Origin: Verrucomicrobiota bacterium
GTDB taxonomy: Bacteria > Verrucomicrobiota > Verrucomicrobiia > Limisphaerales > UBA11320
Length of the DNA: 6,532 bases
Direction: 5' to 3'
Assembly (NCBI GenBank): GCA_016871475.1
Contig: VHDG01000233.1
Location: 1-6,532 of the forward strand
In this document: positions 1-6,086 of the stretch, one piece after another
Layout: each line of letters starts with the position of its first letter
Position numbering within the stretch: the stretch's first letter is position 1
Made by a program: the position numbers and the translations under genes
The notes under the pieces: model-generated
Seen by the model: only the letters and a program-made list of their open reading frames with translations
The model's database searches: none
Told to the model about the DNA's origin: nothing

Positions 1-1441
1 ACAGCAGCCGCCACCCCACGAGGCAAATCAACGGGATGCTCGCCGCAATGGCGACTGCCTGCACGCGGCCGCCAAAGCGCTGCCCAAGCCAGGCGGACAG
101 CAAGCCAACTGCGATGGTGGCTGCCATTAACATGGTTACAGGTGTGTAGGTCCAGGGCAAGGGATAGGCGCGCTGAGCAAGCCATGAGGCAACAATCGCC
201 TTGATCAGATGCCCAAGCAGCACGCCAAGGCCCACCCCGAACAGTCCGAGCACAGGCGCCAAAAACCAGATCGCACCAAGCGAGATCACCAGCGACACAA
301 GGTAGGGGTACAGATTGAGATGGCTTCGCTTCGACAGCCCAATGCCAACCTCCGTGATCCAGCTCGTCGCCTGGACCGCCAAGCCCATCGCAAGCGGAAA
401 CACCACCACGGACGCCCCGCTATAACGGTCGGAGGCGAGGACCAGGATGATCAGCCCGCCCAGCAGCGACAGCCCGAGCACGAACACGCAGATGCCAAGC
501 GCGAACAGCCGCAATACTTGGTTGTAGGTGTGCGCCGCATCCGGTTGCCGGTAGATCGACAGCGAGAAGGGGCCCCATGCTGTCTGGAAGGCCCCGACCA
601 CAAAACCAACGAGCATGGCGACCTTGGTGCCCGCCGCATACAGACCTAGGTCGGTGGTGCCCAGCAGTCGATCGGTCAGCGTCCGCTCGAGCGTGGGCGC
701 AAACGCTCCGGCAACGCATATCACCCCCAGTGGCACCGCAAAGGGCAGCATCTCTCGCAGGTGGCCGAAGCCCCGCGGCCACACAAGCCACTTCCGCACG
801 AACAGCAGCCCGAGCGTGCCAAACACGGAGCTTGTGGCGAGGTACACGATCAGCACCTCCCGGATGCCTGCATCAAACACCAGGACTGCGATGAGTAGTC
901 CTGACGCCTGAAACACCGTCATGCCCAGCGAGATCGCGAGGAACCGCGTTCTATCGAACGTCCACTTCAGGATGTTCTGCGAGAAGTTGATGAGCAGGAG
1001 AAACGGAAGCTGCAGCACAACCAACCGCAGGAGCTCGGGCACCCGCATCGCCTGCTCGGAGGGCAGCAGCGCAGCGGATATGCGATCAGCGAGCAGCCAC
1101 AGGATCGGTGCAACCAGCGCCACGCCGGCGATCTGGAAGAGTAGGGACTGGGAGATCAGCTGCCGGCGCTCGTCCCGGTCGGTATGTTCGTAGAAGTACC
1201 TGGCCACTGCAGAGTCCTGCCCAAAGATGAGCAGCACGGCGAGCAGGCTGGCGAACGTCAGGAAGTAGTCGAGCACCCCGTACTCCGCAACGCTGAAGTG
1301 TCTGGCAAGTATCGGGAATGTGACGAGCCCGAAGGCCTTGCTGATGGCAGCCGCGCCGCCATAGAGCGCGGAGTCGCGCAGCAGGAACTTCAGCCGGCCC
1401 CTCGGAGTGAGGCCGCTTGTCCGTTCAGTGTCGGGCGACAA
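1..1441 (-). CDS. Wzx-type polysaccharide flippase, 3' end beyond the window
   Basis: This is a multi-pass inner-membrane protein of the polysaccharide-biosynthesis/MOP flippase type, inferred to flip the lipid-linked repeat unit to the periplasm. I translated it by hand: 480 codons are open from the start to the left edge with no stop. After a short polar N-terminus (about residues 1-18) comes the family-typical opening LRDSALYGGAAAISKAFGLV (residues 21-40), then AEYGVLDYF (52-60). Long hydrophobic segments follow near residues 62-75, 100-118, 138-153, 175-190, 197-215, 233-250, 275-290, 312-336, 343-360, 380-410 and 433-452. The chosen start is TTG at 1441-1439, because the frame is closed by the glycosyltransferase TGA at 1453-1451, a GAGG sits 7 nt upstream, and no ATG occurs until about residue 132. 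It lies 9 nt after the glycosyltransferase stop. The assignment to a flippase rather than a Wzy polymerase is confident; the substrate is unknown. Confidence 0.9.
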   Translation of the reverse strand, partial: MSPDTERTSGLTPRGRLKFLLRDSALYGGAAAISKAFGLVTFPILARHFSVAEYGVLDYFLTFASLLAVLLIFGQDSAVARYFYEHTDRDERRQLISQSLLFQIAGVALVAPILWLLADRISAALLPSEQAMRVPELLRLVVLQLPFLLLINFSQNILKWTFDRTRFLAISLGMTVFQASGLLIAVLVFDAGIREVLIVYLATSSVFGTLGLLFVRKWLVWPRGFGHLREMLPFAVPLGVICVAGAFAPTLERTLTDRLLGTTDLGLYAAGTKVAMLVGFVVGAFQTAWGPFSLSIYRQPDAAHTYNQVLRLFALGICVFVLGLSLLGGLIILVLASDRYSGASVVVFPLAMGLAVQATSWITEVGIGLSKRSHLNLYPYLVSLVISLGAIWFLAPVLGLFGVGLGVLLGHLIKAIVASWLAQRAYPLPWTYTPVTMLMAATIAVGLLSAWLGQRFGGRVQAVAIAASIPLICLVGWRLL

Positions 1442-1448
1442 AAGCGTG

Positions 1449-1452
1449 CCTC
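1449..1452 (-). promoter_or_regulatory. Ribosome binding site deciding the flippase TTG start
   Basis: On the minus strand GAGG overlaps the TGA stop of the glycosyltransferase and lies 7 nt before the TTG at 1441-1439. No ATG or GTG lies between the in-frame stop and this TTG, so the site supports a rare TTG start. It also suggests that ribosomes ending on the glycosyltransferase can restart on the flippase. Confidence 0.65.
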
Positions 1453-2782
1453 AGCATGGCGTAGGGGTCGCGGGCTGCGCGGATCCCGGTGGGTCTGTGA
1501 CGAGCGCGAGCCACTTCTTGGCCAGCGCAATGCCGTTGTAAGTGTCGAACCACCCACGGGCGCGCCTGCCGATCTCGGCCGCCTGTTCAGGGTGGTCGGC
1601 GACGAAAAGCAAGTGCTCCAGAACATCCGATTCAGCCTTGACGGGCAGCATCGGGGGAGGTGGATACCCGTAGAAGTCGGCGAACTCGCCCTCCTCAAAC
1701 CGGAACCCCTGCAGCAGCGGCTTGCCCGACGCCAGTGTCTCCCAACCAGTTCCGCCCCAAATCATGCAGCGCGGATTCATGAACTCGCCGACGCCGACCG
1801 AAACGCGTCCGAGAAGCCACATCAGCTCCCGGCGCGCCATCTTCGGGAGCCAGGTCACCGCGTTCTGAATGCCAAGTTGCGCCACAAGCTCCTTCGTGGC
1901 TTCGACATCGGGGCCATACTCCACGATGAAGAGGCGCGGGCACACGCTCGGTCGCGCAGCCACGAGCGCTGCGAATGCACGGATAAGCCAGTCAGAGTTC
2001 TTGGTGGAGTGCAGATGCTCTTCGCCGGCGCACGAACCCCGCTGTTGCCACATCAATCTCGCGTGGTGAAGCATGGTCAGTCCAGCCTCACGAAGCGCGA
2101 CGTGGGCTTTGGCAAGTGACGCCGTCGGGGCATCTGCTGGCGACCTTTCCCGGTTGTAGACCATCGGGATGGTCTGCTGGAAGCTTGGAACGCCGAATTC
2201 TGCAAGCACGGCCCCGGTTGTTTCGCGATCGGTGCACACGACAACGCGGGCATGCGAGAGGCCAAGCATCTGCTGGCGGCGGACTGCACCGTACAGGAAC
2301 CGGCGCTGCCATGAGCTCCGAAACCCTACGGTGAACCAGCTTGAACCGAGGAACTCCACGCCCGGGCTGTAGGGGTAAAAGACATCGAGTGCTCGACCTA
2401 TCCGCAACAGTGCTGCTGGCGTCGAGCCAGAGCCAATCAGCCGGTCGTACCCGCCGTACGCGCGACGCAGCTGCGCTCGAGTTACCGCTCCTACAGCGGA
2501 GTCCTGTGCACCGGTGAGCCTTCGCAGTGCTGACCTGACCCCAACAGCGGTAGACAGCGGAAAGTCGAAGGCGGCTACTGGCGCGTTGGGGATGACAGTC
2601 TGGTGGATGAAGGGCGCCCATCGATCCAGTTCCCAGGTGTCCGCCTCAGGTGTGAAGTGGCTCAGGGTTCCCCTGCCGTCATTCGAGTACAGCAACAGGT
2701 GGGCATCTGTGCCAAGATCGCGGAAGTACCGCATCATGGCAAAATTATTGTTATTCATGTTGCCGATGAAAGCTATCTTCAT
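1451..2782 (-). CDS. Glycosyltransferase, GT-B fold, GT4-like
   Basis: A cytoplasmic or membrane-associated sugar transferase, 443 residues, probably adding one sugar to the lipid-linked repeat unit. The N-terminus MKIAFIGNMNNNNFAMMRYF is a typical GT-B acceptor-domain opening with an Asn-rich loop. The donor half carries RLFIVEYGPDVEATKELVAQ (residues 283-302), then GEFMNPRCMIWGGTGWETLA (332-351) and SGKPLL (352-357), like the nucleotide-sugar site of GT1/GT4-type enzymes. A classical E-x7-E is not intact: Met340 stands where the first Glu would be if Glu348 is the second. The start chosen is ATG at 2782-2780. It overlaps the oxidoreductase stop as ATGA and has AGG about 10 nt upstream. A GTG at 2821 would add 13 residues but has no convincing ribosome site. 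The gene is GC-rich except for its first 40 or so bases. Donor and acceptor sugars cannot be told from the sequence. Confidence 0.85.
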   Translation of the reverse strand: MKIAFIGNMNNNNFAMMRYFRDLGTDAHLLLYSNDGRGTLSHFTPEADTWELDRWAPFIHQTVIPNAPVAAFDFPLSTAVGVRSALRRLTGAQDSAVGAVTRAQLRRAYGGYDRLIGSGSTPAALLRIGRALDVFYPYSPGVEFLGSSWFTVGFRSSWQRRFLYGAVRRQQMLGLSHARVVVCTDRETTGAVLAEFGVPSFQQTIPMVYNRERSPADAPTASLAKAHVALREAGLTMLHHARLMWQQRGSCAGEEHLHSTKNSDWLIRAFAALVAARPSVCPRLFIVEYGPDVEATKELVAQLGIQNAVTWLPKMARRELMWLLGRVSVGVGEFMNPRCMIWGGTGWETLASGKPLLQGFRFEEGEFADFYGYPPPPMLPVKAESDVLEHLLFVADHPEQAAEIGRRARGWFDTYNGIALAKKWLALVTDPPGSAQPATPTPC

Positions 2783-3867
2783 CGAATGATTACCTGTTTT
2801 GACCGCAATTGTGCTTTCCACTTAGGAAGACGACTCTGCAAACCTCTAGTCATATTGTCGTACGACAATATCTCTAGTCGATTTACACCAGCGGGCAAGG
2901 AATGGGGACTAGGGGTTGACTCAATTGATTCATATTCTGAGAACTCATAGCTAAGAAGTCTGGCAGAATACTCAATAATCTTTCGCCTCTTCAAAAGATC
3001 CAATAGCGACCTTGGTTCAATCTCTTCTGGGTCAATCCTCTTTTGCAGCGCAAAGGCTATAATCCTCTGACCTGTTGGTAATTTCCGGTCCCCACATACA
3101 GTAAAGGATAGATCCGCTATCGCGAATACAACTTGGTCGTTTAAGAATTTAGCAATTAATGGACGTGATTCAGTATTGCTTTCAATCAGGATAAAACAAT
3201 GATAAAGAATGGCTTTTTGAATCTCAAAAGAGACGCGTGAGTTATTTACAACGGTTTCATCCACATGCACTCTTTTACTTGTCACTACGGAATATCCGCC
3301 GAATGAATTCCCGTTGCCATCAGAGACGATACAAGCATTGTGGTTGATCTCGATTGAATTCACACGAGTATTTGCCTTGATCGTGCAACGATATTTAATC
3401 AGTTGTTCTTCCAGATCCTTGACCCACCTACCTGTTCCTTTGCTTGGAAACAAATAGCGATCGCCTAGCAAGTAGAGGATATTTGCAAATGAGATGGTCG
3501 CTAGGTTTTTAACTGCTTCCAGGAGGCCGTTATTTTTACGTGACCCAAATGACAACTCTGGAGGGCTAATTAATCCCGCACGGACGTCCCCAAATGGCTG
3601 AGGTCTTAAACCTGTAAAACTTGTGTTGGATAAGCCAGCTAACCAGCGATATAAACCGGCATGGGATTTCCAATAAGGACATTTATATAAAAGATGAACA
3701 CCTGAATCCAACTCATAGCCAAAATGACTAGCGCTCCCCCCCCCCCCCCCCAGTAATGAATGCTTTTCAAGAAGCAGAACTTTTTCACTACACATTGTCC
3801 TCACAAGGGCTTCCAACATGAAAAGAGGGCTTGACCCGATGATTATCGTGTCAAATTGAGTCATCAT
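2779..3867 (-). CDS. Phytoene-desaturase-like FAD/NAD-binding oxidoreductase with coding poly-G tract
   Basis: A 362-residue protein that looks like a small relative of the amine-oxidase/phytoene-desaturase flavoprotein fold; its reaction is unknown. Visible landmarks: an N-terminal strand-turn FDTIIIGSSP (residues 5-14), where the usual GxGxxG is reduced to GSSPLF; a second strand ending in an acidic residue, KVLLLEK (29-35); the Gly stretch 40-44; YELDSGVHLL (51-60), like the D-x-G-x-H segment of the family; and SKGTGRWVKDLEEQLIKYRC (142-161) followed by TRVNSIE (167-173), like the region that feeds a polyketone/desaturase active site. Residues 40-44 come from a run of 16 G in which single-base slippage would truncate the protein. 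The start (ATG 3867, or the next codon 3864) overlaps the methyltransferase stop as TAATG; only weak Shine-Dalgarno signal is seen. Base composition is much AT-richer than at the cluster flanks, which suggests acquisition. A sugar oxidase or reductase role is possible but unproven. Confidence 0.75.
   Translation of the reverse strand: MMTQFDTIIIGSSPLFMLEALVRTMCSEKVLLLEKHSLLGGGGGSASHFGYELDSGVHLLYKCPYWKSHAGLYRWLAGLSNTSFTGLRPQPFGDVRAGLISPPELSFGSRKNNGLLEAVKNLATISFANILYLLGDRYLFPSKGTGRWVKDLEEQLIKYRCTIKANTRVNSIEINHNACIVSDGNGNSFGGYSVVTSKRVHVDETVVNNSRVSFEIQKAILYHCFILIESNTESRPLIAKFLNDQVVFAIADLSFTVCGDRKLPTGQRIIAFALQKRIDPEEIEPRSLLDLLKRRKIIEYSARLLSYEFSEYESIESTPSPHSLPAGVNRLEILSYDNMTRGLQSRLPKWKAQLRSKQVIIR
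2844..2879. repeat. Perfect 20-bp palindrome flanked by 8-bp direct repeats
   Basis: Positions 2852-2871 read ATATTGTCGT/ACGACAATAT, identical to their own reverse complement. The octamer CTCTAGTC directly abuts both sides, at 2844-2851 and 2872-2879, with no spare base. The structure lies in the last 35 codons of the oxidoreductase gene, about 60-90 nt before the glycosyltransferase start. It resembles a target-site duplication around two joined 10-bp inverted ends. In RNA it could form an 8-bp stem with a GUAC loop. There is no T-run and the stem is AT-rich, so it is not a standard terminator. Confidence 0.8.
3736..3751 (-). repeat. Homopolymeric G16 tract inside a coding region
   Basis: There are sixteen consecutive C on the + strand, so sixteen G in the sense of the oxidoreductase gene (coding nt 117-132). 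The first G completes a CTG Leu codon and the other 15 make five GGG Gly codons (residues 40-44). With 16 G the frame is open for all 362 residues. With 17 G the frame meets TAG at 3730-3728, three codons after the shift; with 15 G it meets TAG at 3641-3639. Runs of this length slip readily in replication and are the known switch in phase-variable surface-polysaccharide genes of Campylobacter, Neisseria and others. The exact length is also the kind of value sequencing and assembly get wrong. Confidence 0.9.
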
Positions 3868-4619
3868 TACGAGTCCATTACATTAGGTTTTGTTGCACAC
3901 ACTTCCCAAAGCTTCTCTTTTCCAGTTTCATCGGTGGGGTAGAATCGAAATTTGCCAGCTGATTCTGTAATCTTCGTGTTAAATGTTGCGAAACCATCCT
4001 GTCCTGAAGACACTATTTTGAAACCTTTACTCCTGATAAGGATCTCAAATGAATTGCGCGTATACAACGCAGTGACGTTTCTTCCGAGAGCTCTCAACAA
4101 CCATCTTTTTCCAAACCACGCTAGACCCCTCCCCCACCTTGATGGAGGTATGAAAGGGGCAAGCTGCCAACGCCACAAGTCAACCATGATGTAGAGTCGG
4201 CCCCCTGGCCTTAAGACACGATAGAATTCAGCGGCTGCTTTGTTTCCATCAGCAAACATGAATACGCTGTAACAAATAACGGCGTCAAAGCTCGCCTCAG
4301 GAAATGGCAAAGACTCAATGTTTCCGTAGCGGAAGGCAATGTTGTTCACATTGAGCCGCTCCGAAAGCATTTTCCCTACGAGCATGCGCTCAGAACTCAA
4401 GTCAACAACCTCGACTTCCCGGTTGTTGTGAGCCAATGCAATGGCCCAGTTTCCGATGCCGCCGCCAGCATCCAGGACTCGCCCTTGACCAGACAGGCCA
4501 ATGAAGCGCAATCGATCCTGGTAAGACTTTTCCCCGCGGCCATACTCGATTGAAACAAACTCTCGCTGATACGGACTGAGAAGTGGCAGGACGTCCTGGT
4601 AGGCGTAGTGGTCACTCAT
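3867..4619 (-). CDS. Class I SAM-dependent methyltransferase (Methyltransf_11-like)
   Basis: A 250-residue soluble methyltransferase, probably acting on a sugar or sugar intermediate of the polysaccharide. The SAM-binding core is clear: motif I VLDAGGGIG (residues 48-56), the acidic residue after strand 2 in EVVDLS (70-75), GNIESLPFPEASFDAVICYS (99-118), which holds motif II, and VLRPGGRLYIM (135-145). The 110-residue C-terminal part, with RNSFEILIRSKGFKIVSS (188-205), is the usual place of acceptor recognition and ends in a beta hairpin typical of the family. The start is ATG 4619-4617, with GGA 8 nt upstream and an 8-nt overlap (ATGAGTGA) with the deacetylase stop. A longer frame back to 4730 adds a low-complexity extension that is antisense-like noise inside the deacetylase. 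GC content falls from about 55-65% in its 5' third to about 40% at its 3' end. The methyl acceptor is not known. Confidence 0.87.
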   Translation of the reverse strand: MSDHYAYQDVLPLLSPYQREFVSIEYGRGEKSYQDRLRFIGLSGQGRVLDAGGGIGNWAIALAHNNREVEVVDLSSERMLVGKMLSERLNVNNIAFRYGNIESLPFPEASFDAVICYSVFMFADGNKAAAEFYRVLRPGGRLYIMVDLWRWQLAPFIPPSRWGRGLAWFGKRWLLRALGRNVTALYTRNSFEILIRSKGFKIVSSGQDGFATFNTKITESAGKFRFYPTDETGKEKLWEVCATKPNVMDS

Positions 4620-5328
4620 AGCAATGTCCGTCGTAGTACGTGTCGGGATGAATGAGCAGGTACACGAGCGGCCGCTTGATCCGCGCATGTTCCTCGAAGG
4701 ACCTTCGGTCGCCAGCGCAAAGGGTGCCACGGTCGTAGCACTTCCACCGGGTCCACTCGGAATCGCTGATGTAAAAGGATGAGTCGAAGAGGCCGAAAGC
4801 GTCCGTCTTGTCGTATGCCTCGTAGGCCATCCCGAAGTCGGCAGGGGAACGGTCCCGCCAAAAGTCGAGATTGTTGAGGCCGGTCATGCCACCGTGGCTA
4901 GCAATACCTCTCACCGAGATGCCGAGCATGCGATTGAGGACATCAATGTCGCGCATGAGGCACTCCGCGGCATCCTCGTGCCAGATGACCGCCTGATCGA
5001 TGACCTCGCTGTGGTATCCGATCTCGTGTCCACTGTCTCGGATCGCCTTGAGGATGCGGTAGTTCTCGAAAGAGAATGTATTGTACTCGCTGGCATGCAG
5101 GCGCACAAAGAATGACGCCTTGATCCGCAGTCGATCGAAGATCGCCAATAGCCGTTCCGCCTTCCGTACCGACACGTCAATGTCTACGCGGTTCACGACA
5201 GTGAGGGCCGGCAGTGCGCGCTTCCGTGCGGCGTAGTCATGGCACGTCAGAAACTCGTAGCCCAGATCCAGGGCGGCTCGGTACTGCCGCTCCAAACCCG
5301 CGAACGTGAAGTGAAAGTCGCTGCTCAA
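4612..5328 (-). CDS. Polysaccharide deacetylase-like protein (NodB/CE4 homology fold, RHDVD type)
   Basis: A 238-residue protein of the NodB-like fold. Its motif 1 is NRVDID (residues 46-51, Asp49 and Asp51), close to the RHDVD version found in many polysaccharide clusters, not the TFDDG of classical CE4. Then come ASFFVRLHASEYNTFSFENY (71-90), GHEIGYHSEV (100-109, His106 as metal-ligand candidate), ASHGG (143-147, His145) and LLIHPDTYY (224-232, His227). There is no signal peptide or membrane segment, so it probably works in the cytoplasm, perhaps removing an N-acetyl group from a nucleotide-sugar or lipid-linked sugar. The start is TTG 5328-5326: it overlaps the TGA of the HisF-like gene as TTGA and has AAAGGGGA 7 nt upstream. 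Any upstream extension would run into the HisF-like gene, and the next inner start would delete motif 1. GC is about 50-58%, lower than the hisF-like gene. The degenerate motif 1 means activity is not certain. Confidence 0.85.
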   Translation of the reverse strand: MSSDFHFTFAGLERQYRAALDLGYEFLTCHDYAARKRALPALTVVNRVDIDVSVRKAERLLAIFDRLRIKASFFVRLHASEYNTFSFENYRILKAIRDSGHEIGYHSEVIDQAVIWHEDAAECLMRDIDVLNRMLGISVRGIASHGGMTGLNNLDFWRDRSPADFGMAYEAYDKTDAFGLFDSSFYISDSEWTRWKCYDRGTLCAGDRRSFEEHARIKRPLVYLLIHPDTYYDGHCYE

Positions 5329-6086
5329 CCGAGGATCCCCTTTAGTGAGAGGGTATCCGGAAAGTTCACCAGCACACCCATCCCACGCTTCTGGAACACC
5401 ACCATGCTTCCGAGGGCGACCGCCGAGGCGCCACCCTTGGCCACGGCATCGCCGATGTCCTGCAGGCTGCCCGCTCCGCCATGCGCAATGACTGGCACCG
5501 TCACGGCATCGGCGACTCGGCGCACAAGATCGAGGTCGAAACCGTCCCAGGTGCCCTCATGGTCGATGGAGGTGAGCAGAATCTCGCCGGCGCCAAGCCG
5601 CGCGGCCTCCTTCGCCCATGCCACCGGATCGAGCCCCGTGCGCCGACGCCCGTTCCCAGTCCGAACCGTCTGCGCTCCGAGCAGGCCACGCTTGACATCA
5701 ATTGACACGATCACGGCCTGGCTCCCGTAAACGGTCGCAATCTCTCCGATGAGATCGGGTCTCGCCACTGCGGCAGTGTTGATGACTACCTTCTCGATAC
5801 CGGTGGCAAAGATGGCGCGCGCATCATCGAGCGAACGGACTCCGCCGCTGTAGCCGAGCGGCATGAAGCACTCGTCGGCAAGATCTGCGATGAGGCGAAG
5901 GTCTGGTCCGCGCGTGGCCCGATCCCGGGAGATGTCAAGCACAAGAAGCTCATCGACCTCGAGCTCGTTGAAGATCCGCACGGTATTGCAGGGGTCGCCC
6001 ACATACGCGAAGCGCCCGAACCGAACGGTCTTCACCAGGCAGCCGTCGCGGACCAGAAGCGCCGGGATCACCCTTGTCCTCAGCAT
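5325..6086 (-). CDS. wbuZ: HisF-like sugar-amidation protein (WbuZ/HisF2 type)
   Basis: A 253-residue TIM-barrel protein of the HisF family, probably the synthase partner of the HisH-like glutaminase encoded just upstream. In canonical HisF, Asp11 and Asp130 are the catalytic pair for imidazole-glycerol-phosphate formation. Here the segment is VIPALLVRDG, so position 11 is Leu, while Asp130 (VSIDVKR) remains. The ammonia-gate set Arg5, Glu46, Lys99 and Glu168 (Glu167 in standard numbering) is kept, as are the phosphate-binding Gly pairs near 81-82 and 203-204. This pattern and the segment VKTVRFGRFAYVGDPCNTVR (18-37) fit the HisF2/WbuZ group that works with a WbpG/WbuX amidotransferase to make acetamidino sugars. 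The start is ATG 6086, with GGAG 5 nt upstream and a 7-nt overlap (ATGCTGA) with the hisH-like stop. Extending to 6332 would only add out-of-frame translation of the hisH-like gene. The symbol rests on remembered family likeness, without a database search. Confidence 0.83.
   Translation of the reverse strand: MLRTRVIPALLVRDGCLVKTVRFGRFAYVGDPCNTVRIFNELEVDELLVLDISRDRATRGPDLRLIADLADECFMPLGYSGGVRSLDDARAIFATGIEKVVINTAAVARPDLIGEIATVYGSQAVIVSIDVKRGLLGAQTVRTGNGRRRTGLDPVAWAKEAARLGAGEILLTSIDHEGTWDGFDLDLVRRVADAVTVPVIAHGGAGSLQDIGDAVAKGGASAVALGSMVVFQKRGMGVLVNFPDTLSLKGILG
5336..5343 (-). promoter_or_regulatory. Strong ribosome binding site for the TTG start of the deacetylase
   Basis: AAAGGGGA on the minus strand lies 7 nt before the TTG at 5328-5326, inside the last codons of the HisF-like gene. 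The start TTG and the stop TGA share bases in TTGA, the TTG form of the common ATGA stop-start overlap. This decides the start and implies translational coupling to the HisF-like gene. Confidence 0.75.

Larger units (their letters stand above)
2740..4440. other. AT-rich segment within a GC-rich cluster, possible acquired cassette
   Basis: By hand counts on 60-base lines, the flippase, glycosyltransferase and HisF-like genes show about 62-72% GC. The oxidoreductase shows about 33-47%, the 3' half of the methyltransferase about 38-53%, and the methyltransferase 5' end about 50-65%. The deacetylase is between (50-58%). The left change is sharp, near 2740, inside the first 15 codons of the glycosyltransferase. 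The right change is gradual. No integrase, transposase or terminal repeat bounds the segment, so replacement by homologous recombination is more likely than an insertion element. Edges are approximate. Confidence 0.6.

Noticed and set aside
209..649. Open frames on the + strand and short minus frames in 209-911
   Set aside because: The minus-strand flippase frame runs unbroken through this whole region with clear membrane segments; the others are out-of-frame shadows, rich in Arg, Pro and His.
1451..1457. Identical ATGCTGA strings at the glycosyltransferase/flippase and HisH/HisF junctions
   Set aside because: At the HisH/HisF junction it is a start-stop overlap, but at the other site its ATG frame stops after ten codons; the match is too short to mean anything.
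1184..2119. Long open frame on the + strand (about 311 codons)
   Set aside because: It lies antisense to the flippase start and the glycosyltransferase, has an Arg/Gln/Glu-rich composition with no domain, and is a product of high GC opposite real genes.
2783..2821. Longer glycosyltransferase starting with GTG at 2821
   Set aside because: No good ribosome site precedes it, and the extra 13 residues lie before a typical GT-B start that has an ATGA overlap.
2852..2871. Rho-independent terminator at the palindrome
   Set aside because: The stem is AT-rich with a 4-base loop, no T-run follows on either strand, and it lies inside a coding region.
4620..4730. Longer methyltransferase starting at 4730
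   Set aside because: The extension overlaps deacetylase coding sequence and has no conserved character; ATG 4619 has a ribosome site and a short overlap.
5239..5730. Open frame on the + strand opposite the HisF-like and deacetylase genes
   Set aside because: It is Ser/Arg/Pro-rich with no recognisable motif and lies opposite two genes with conserved residues.
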